Positions 62,719 to 64,000 of a stretch of 64,000 bases of DNA are shown here, one piece after another; position 1 is the stretch's first letter; every line of letters begins with the position of its first letter. The stretch is taken from the NCBI RefSeq assembly GCF_037914945.1, contig NZ_CP149787.1, forward strand, positions 62,001-126,000, given 5' to 3'. This DNA is from Haloterrigena sp. KLK7. GTDB taxonomy: Archaea > Halobacteriota > Halobacteria > Halobacteriales > Natrialbaceae. Below the pieces are notes generated by a model that saw nothing but the letters and a program-made list of their open reading frames with translations, had not been told where the DNA came from and did no database searches. Position numbers and translations under genes: made by a program.

Positions 62719-63999
62719 TCACTCCGACTCCGACGTCGGCTCCGTCGCGGTCTCGCGGGCCCGGGACGCAGCCTGTGTGTCCCAGATAGATTCCATTTCC
62801 CGCCGAACGGACACGTATCCGTCGTACAGTTCGTCGTACGTCGCCGCAGTCGACGGCGTCGGCTCGTACCGGGTTCGGTCGCCGACGAGCGTCTCGGTCG
62901 CGGCCTCGAGCGTCGGGACGGCGTCGAGTCCGACCGCAGCGAGGGCCGCGGCCCCCGTCGCAGCGGGCTCGTCGGTGTCCGGGACGACGATTTCGGTCCC
63001 GACGCAGTCGGCGACGAGCGGGGGGAGCAACGACGAGCGAGCGCCGCCGCCGCTCAGGGCGATCCGATCGGGGTCGACGGGGAGGTGCTCGACGCAGTCC
63101 CGCAGGGCCAGCGCCAGTCCCTCGTAGGCGCTCCGGACGAGGTGGGCGGTCTCGTGGGTCGGCGAGAGACCGAGAAACCCCGCCCGAGCGTCGGGATCGG
63201 TAAACGGCCCGCGCTCGCCGGTCTCGCTGAGATAGGGGAGGTAGAGCACGCCCTCGCTGCCCGGCGGGACCGACCGGGCTCGCTCCTCGAGATCGTCGAA
63301 CGACGCGCCGTCGGCGGTCTCGGACTGCAGCCACTCGAGGGTCCGCGTCCCCGCGTTCGAGCCGATCGCGGTCGTCCAGCGGCCGTCGATTCCGAGCGCC
63401 ATCCCGATCGACGTCGGCTCGTCGCCGGGGCCGTCGCCGATGACCTGCGTGAACAGCGAGGTGCCGAGCGAGGCGGCCCCGTCGCCCGGCGCCACGGCGC
63501 CGCTCCCGATCGCCGACGCGGCGACGTCGATCGCACCGGCCACGACCGGCGTTCCGGCCGTCAAACCGGTTTCGTCGGCGGCCTCGGCGGTAACCGTCCC
63601 GGTGACGGCCGTCGGGTCCCGTATCTGTGGGATCAGCGACGACTGCTCCGGGAGGCCGACCGTCTCGAAGACGTCGGACTCGAACGCGGTCGTCTCCCGA
63701 TCGAGAAACGGCACCGTCGCCTCGGTGTAGTCCGTCCCGCGCTCGCCGGTTAGCGAATACGCGATCCAGTCCTTGCACGAAAACGCCGTCGCGGCCCGCT
63801 CGAGGCGCTCGGGTTCCTCGTCGGCCATCCACCGCAATAGCGGGAGGCACATCCCCGGATACGGCCGCGAGCCGCAGGTGTCGACCAGCGCCTCGAGCGT
63901 TCCGTCACGTTCCCACGCCTCGATGATCTCCGCTGCGCGGCTGTCCGACCAGAGGACGGCGTTCCGGACGGGGTCGCCGTCGTCGTCGAGCAGCCAGCA
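62719..63999 (-). CDS. FGGY carbohydrate kinase, 3' part (start outside window)
   Basis: Sugar kinase such as xylulokinase or glycerol kinase; 426 codons are visible and the frame continues past the right edge. The second half shows the ATPase fold: LFTQVIG, GSNAGTRTLEWLQ, YLPYLSETGERGPFTD, and the late GGGARSSLLPPLVAD motif. Upstream the segment NAVLWSDSRAAE and RPYPGM are typical for the first lobe. The acidic tail ends TATEPTSESE. Substrate not decided. Confidence 0.9.
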   Translation of the reverse strand, partial: CWLLDDDGDPVRNAVLWSDSRAAEIIEAWERDGTLEALVDTCGSRPYPGMCLPLLRWMADEEPERLERAATAFSCKDWIAYSLTGERGTDYTEATVPFLDRETTAFESDVFETVGLPEQSSLIPQIRDPTAVTGTVTAEAADETGLTAGTPVVAGAIDVAASAIGSGAVAPGDGAASLGTSLFTQVIGDGPGDEPTSIGMALGIDGRWTTAIGSNAGTRTLEWLQSETADGASFDDLEERARSVPPGSEGVLYLPYLSETGERGPFTDPDARAGFLGLSPTHETAHLVRSAYEGLALALRDCVEHLPVDPDRIALSGGGARSSLLPPLVADCVGTEIVVPDTDEPAATGAAALAAVGLDAVPTLEAATETLVGDRTRYEPTPSTAATYDELYDGYVSVRREMESIWDTQAASRARETATEPTSESE

Positions 64000-64000
64000 G

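Overview
The window looks like chromosomal DNA of a haloarchaeon, probably in the Natrialbales/Haloferacales range; I do not name a species. The evidence is high GC with a lower-GC patch at about 8.1-9.1 kb, strongly acidic proteins, twin-arginine signals and lipoboxes on secreted proteins, and TATA-like boxes about 25-30 bases before start codons with almost no leader. Archaeal and haloarchaeal families include FtsZ1, DtdA, a Bat-type HTH regulator, geranylgeranyl reductase, S15/S3Ae, KEOPS Pcc1, archaeosine precursor enzymes, and DUF5797, DUF5787 and DUF7344 proteins. Most of it is ordinary core genome with dense small operons.

Layout. 0-7 kb: end of a peptide/nickel-type ABC transporter operon (tandem binding protein, two permeases, two ATPases fused in one chain) with a CNNM/CorC-type membrane protein behind it. 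8.1-10.2 kb: small accessory patch next to tRNA-Ala(GGC), with a frameshifted PD-(D/E)XK nuclease-like gene, a cluster of inverted repeats, a tyrosine recombinase and a hairpin. 10.3-16.3 kb: acyl-CoA synthetase, the S15 / DHH-like / Pcc1 / S3Ae cluster, and an iron-type alcohol dehydrogenase. 16.3-23.1 kb: membrane protein, MEDS-PAS-GAF histidine kinase, queC-queE-queD operon, a winged-helix regulator, a CinA-like protein and a 41-residue membrane protein. 23.3-34.6 kb: NAD kinase family protein, AbrB-PhoU regulator, MFS transporter, DUF5797, DUF5787, Nudix, S10-like protein, DUF302-like protein, M20 amidohydrolase, M48 protease, DUF4397 lipoprotein. 34.9-43.6 kb: geranylgeranyl reductase divergent from a 2Fe-2S ferredoxin, rhodanese-MBL protein, rubrerythrin-like protein, a tail-spike-like beta-helix protein with a small lipoprotein, FtsZ1, DtdA. 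43.7-64 kb: PAS/GAF/Bat regulator, DUF7344-PLD regulator, Na+/Ca2+ antiporter-type exchanger, AroE, acidic HhH protein, pabB-pabA-pabC operon, Tat-exported protein, MATE pump, saccharopine-reductase-like protein, Rieske protein, small regulators, sugar nucleotidyltransferase, HhH protein, Tat lipoprotein, DUF892 protein, and the 3' part of an FGGY kinase that runs off the right edge.

Functional links: QueC, QueD and QueE feed the 7-cyano-7-deazaguanine precursor used for archaeosine in tRNA. PabA/B/C convert chorismate to p-aminobenzoate (or anthranilate for the first step), and AroE lies just upstream in the chorismate route. The reductase and ferredoxin may form an electron-delivery pair for saturating archaeal lipids. 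No defence system, CRISPR array, insertion sequence or complete provirus is visible. The most interesting signals are the broken nuclease and motif array beside the integrase, the structured S15 leader, two perfect palindromes carried inside the NAD kinase reading frame, the Cas4-like layout of the DUF5787 protein, and the tail-spike-like beta-helix/lipoprotein pair.
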